A DNA stretch of 64,000 nucleotides from Haladaptatus salinisoli (GTDB lineage: Archaea; Halobacteriota; Halobacteria; Halobacteriales; Haladaptataceae), in the NCBI RefSeq assembly GCF_020614375.1, contig NZ_CP085333.1, forward strand, positions 248,001 to 312,000. The letters run 5' to 3'. Position numbers and translations under genes: made by a program. Each line of letters opens with the position of its first letter. The stretch's first letter is position 1. Shown here piece by piece: positions 62,224-64,000 of this stretch. The notes below the pieces were generated by a model. That model was not told where the DNA came from. It saw only the letters and a program-made list of their open reading frames with translations, and ran no database searches.

Positions 62224-62511
62224 ATATTCTATCTCGCATAGGGAATGTTAACATTTTGCATGCTTGGGGACACTAAGGAGGCGTGTTTGACCATGGCGTC
62301 TTACACCATTCAAAAAATGAAAATTTTTTTATATATGGTTGGTGTACTTGATTGGCATCCCGCCTAAAGGGTGAAGCGTTGCGCCTATTTCTATAGAAGG
62401 ACATGGCGAATGCTGTGGTTCTTCTCGGTTGTAAAACTAACACGAACTCTAACGAAACCTCATCACCGTATTGAATTTCAACGGCTGTGACAGGCGGTAA
62501 TTGGTTCCTTC
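62224..62511. other. Intergenic interval
   Basis: Carries the promoter region of the amidohydrolase gene (AT-rich AATGTTAACATT just upstream of it) and a run TTTTTTTATATA near 62323-62336 that could end the minus-strand M20D transcript. No gene was recognised. Confidence 0.35.
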
Positions 62512-63930
62512 TCACTCAGCGGTGAGATCGAACGGAGGTTCGATCCTCGGCGGAAGCGGCGTTTGGTACCTCCGATCACCGGTTACTTCGTGGAACTCCT
62601 CATTCGCCTGGACCACGATACTTGGGTTCTCAAGGAGTACATACGCGGTCCCACCGAGAACTTTTGCGGCATAGACAGCCCCCTTCTTTCCAAAATCTCC
62701 GTTGGCTGCAGTCGCCTGCCACGTGTGTGCCGGCGTTCCAACTGCCCACGTAGCCGCTCGGAACTGGCCGGTCGGCGTAATCCAACTTACGTCGCCCACC
62801 TCGGTTGAACCGCCGCCGACTTCCCCTTCCGCGTGTGGCGGAATCGGCACGTCGTAGAGATGCGCCCCGCGTATTTCGTCAGTGTACTCCTCGGGGACGT
62901 CTTCGAGACTCGCCTCGATCTGATCATCGGAAATCGTCTCCGTAAGGTCGGCCGCGAACGCGCGGTCGTCGTCAGAATAGCCGATGTCACCAAGTTCTTG
63001 CATGGTCTCCCAGATAACGTCAGTCACCGTACGGTTAGGAAGGTAATCCCAGCACCCTGTGATGTATCGGCGGTTCACGTCCGTCTGAGTCATCATCGAT
63101 GCGGCTTCTGCAATATCGGTCAACCATTCGCTAATGCGTTCGACTTCGGAGCGTGTGGGCGCACGGACATAGTACCAAACGGTTGCCTCCGAAGGTACGA
63201 CATTGGGAGCATCGCCGCCATTTGTGATGACGTAGTGGACACGGGCTTTCTCGGAGATGTGTTCTCGCATATATTCGACTCCAGAGTTGAGCAGTTCTAC
63301 AGCGTCGAGCGCACTCCGACCTGACTCAGGTGAAGCAGCAGCGTGAGCAGATACGCCTTCGAAAGTGAACTGAATTGAGTCGAGCGCGAGCGATCGGTCG
63401 AGCGTGGGCGTACTCAGGGTACTCGGGTGCCACGTTATGGCGGCGTCAAGATGATCGAATGCACCGTCGCGGGCCATGAAAACTTTCCCAACGAGCGTCT
63501 CCTCCGCTGGACAGCCGTAAAACTCGATGGTTCCGTCAATATCACCACGTTCGATGGCGCGTTTCACCCCAACTGCCCCACCAACGCCTGCGACCCCGAA
63601 GAGGTTATGGCCACAGCCGTGTCCTGGTGCACCCTCCTTGATCGGGTCACGCTCCGATGTCACCTTCTGAGAAAGATCGGGGAGCGCATCGTACTCGCCG
63701 AGAATGCCGACCGTTGGATCACCGCTTCCATACGAGGCCACGAACGCTGTTGGCATCCCTCCAAGTTTGATCTCAACGTCGAATCCTTCCTCTTTTAACC
63801 GGTCTAATAGAATCTGTGCAGATTCTTCTTCGTGGAGGCCCAGCTCAGGTGTTTCCCAAATACGCTGGGCCATCGATAGTAGCCGTTCTCGCTCACTCTC
63901 GACATCTTTGAATACACGCGTTTTCGTCAT
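62512..63930 (-). CDS. M20D-type amidohydrolase (AbgB-like)
   Basis: 472 residues from ATG 63930 (MTKTRVFKDVESER); GTG 63939 is an in-frame alternative. Hallmarks: LGEYDALPDLSQK near 90, GHGCGHNLFGVAGVGGAVG near 118 (the Cys/His pair and metal ligands), CPAEETLVGK near 155, and AITWHPSTLSTP near 178. The layout is that of AbgB and related aminobenzoyl-glutamate/N-acyl amide hydrolases. It is the third M20 enzyme of the island, which points to a substrate with several amide bonds or to a range of N-acyl amino acids. Confidence 0.92.
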   Translation of the reverse strand: MTKTRVFKDVESERERLLSMAQRIWETPELGLHEEESAQILLDRLKEEGFDVEIKLGGMPTAFVASYGSGDPTVGILGEYDALPDLSQKVTSERDPIKEGAPGHGCGHNLFGVAGVGGAVGVKRAIERGDIDGTIEFYGCPAEETLVGKVFMARDGAFDHLDAAITWHPSTLSTPTLDRSLALDSIQFTFEGVSAHAAASPESGRSALDAVELLNSGVEYMREHISEKARVHYVITNGGDAPNVVPSEATVWYYVRAPTRSEVERISEWLTDIAEAASMMTQTDVNRRYITGCWDYLPNRTVTDVIWETMQELGDIGYSDDDRAFAADLTETISDDQIEASLEDVPEEYTDEIRGAHLYDVPIPPHAEGEVGGGSTEVGDVSWITPTGQFRAATWAVGTPAHTWQATAANGDFGKKGAVYAAKVLGGTAYVLLENPSIVVQANEEFHEVTGDRRYQTPLPPRIEPPFDLTAE

Positions 63931-64000
63931 GATTTTCACTCGCCCGCTGCAACCATTAACATTCGCCTCCCTACCGACCTTCGCCGGTTTTCGTACTCCA

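Overview
The window comes from a haloarchaeon (class Halobacteria). Proteins are strongly acidic, many belong to families seen almost only in halophilic archaea (HalOD1, DUF7344, bacterio-opsin-activator HTH_10, amphi-Trp, DUF7124, DUF7260, DUF7982), promoters look TATA-like with short or no leaders, and the insertion-sequence debris is of the haloarchaeal IS200/IS605 (IS1341) type. The genus cannot be read from the sequence. Base composition changes along the window: 33-47 kb looks clearly more AT-rich than 1-6 kb and 50-64 kb. This, the many broken genes and the mobile-element scars suggest a secondary replicon or genomic island, though no replication gene or integrase is intact here.

Layout. 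0-6 kb: a Tat-exported lipoprotein related to Dyp-type peroxidases, a small zinc-finger/membrane-protein operon, and a DUF7124-aldehyde ferredoxin oxidoreductase-YjiH-like run in which the oxidoreductase lacks the cysteines that hold its 4Fe-4S cluster. 6-31 kb: a mosaic of regulators and decay. Intact genes include several one-domain regulators (DUF7344, HalOD1, Bat/HTH_10, winged helix), an osmotic and envelope group (amphi-Trp, YihY, MscS-type channel, glycine-zipper protein), a secreted nuclease lipoprotein and tRNA-Leu(TAA). Among them lie pieces of two family-B DNA polymerase genes, two SWIM zinc-finger genes, several winged-helix genes, a truncated nucleotidyltransferase partner, a three-copy dispersed repeat and hairpin-ended MITE-like elements. 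31-47 kb: an ABC transporter with a very large exported domain, a DUF58 cluster with a divergent DUF4129 surface protein, a DUF7260 protein, an IS1341-type element with intact TnpB beside a dead TnpA, then a ROK protein and a DUF1616 membrane protein.

47-50 kb: a small membrane protein, a vapBC pair whose toxin gene carries an IS-end scar, and two copies of a repeat of about 310 bp. The 3' part of each copy folds into a tRNA-shaped RNA with an enlarged anticodon arm. This is the most striking unexplained signal in the window.

50-64 kb: a coherent catabolic island: CocE/NonD hydrolase, aldehyde dehydrogenase, sodium:solute symporter with a small membrane partner, three M20 metallohydrolases, a C45 (penicillin acyltransferase-like) N-terminal-nucleophile hydrolase, a short-chain dehydrogenase and a YtcJ-type amidohydrolase. 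Together they look built to import and hydrolyse an N-acylated or amide compound and oxidise the products; the substrate is not determinable from sequence.
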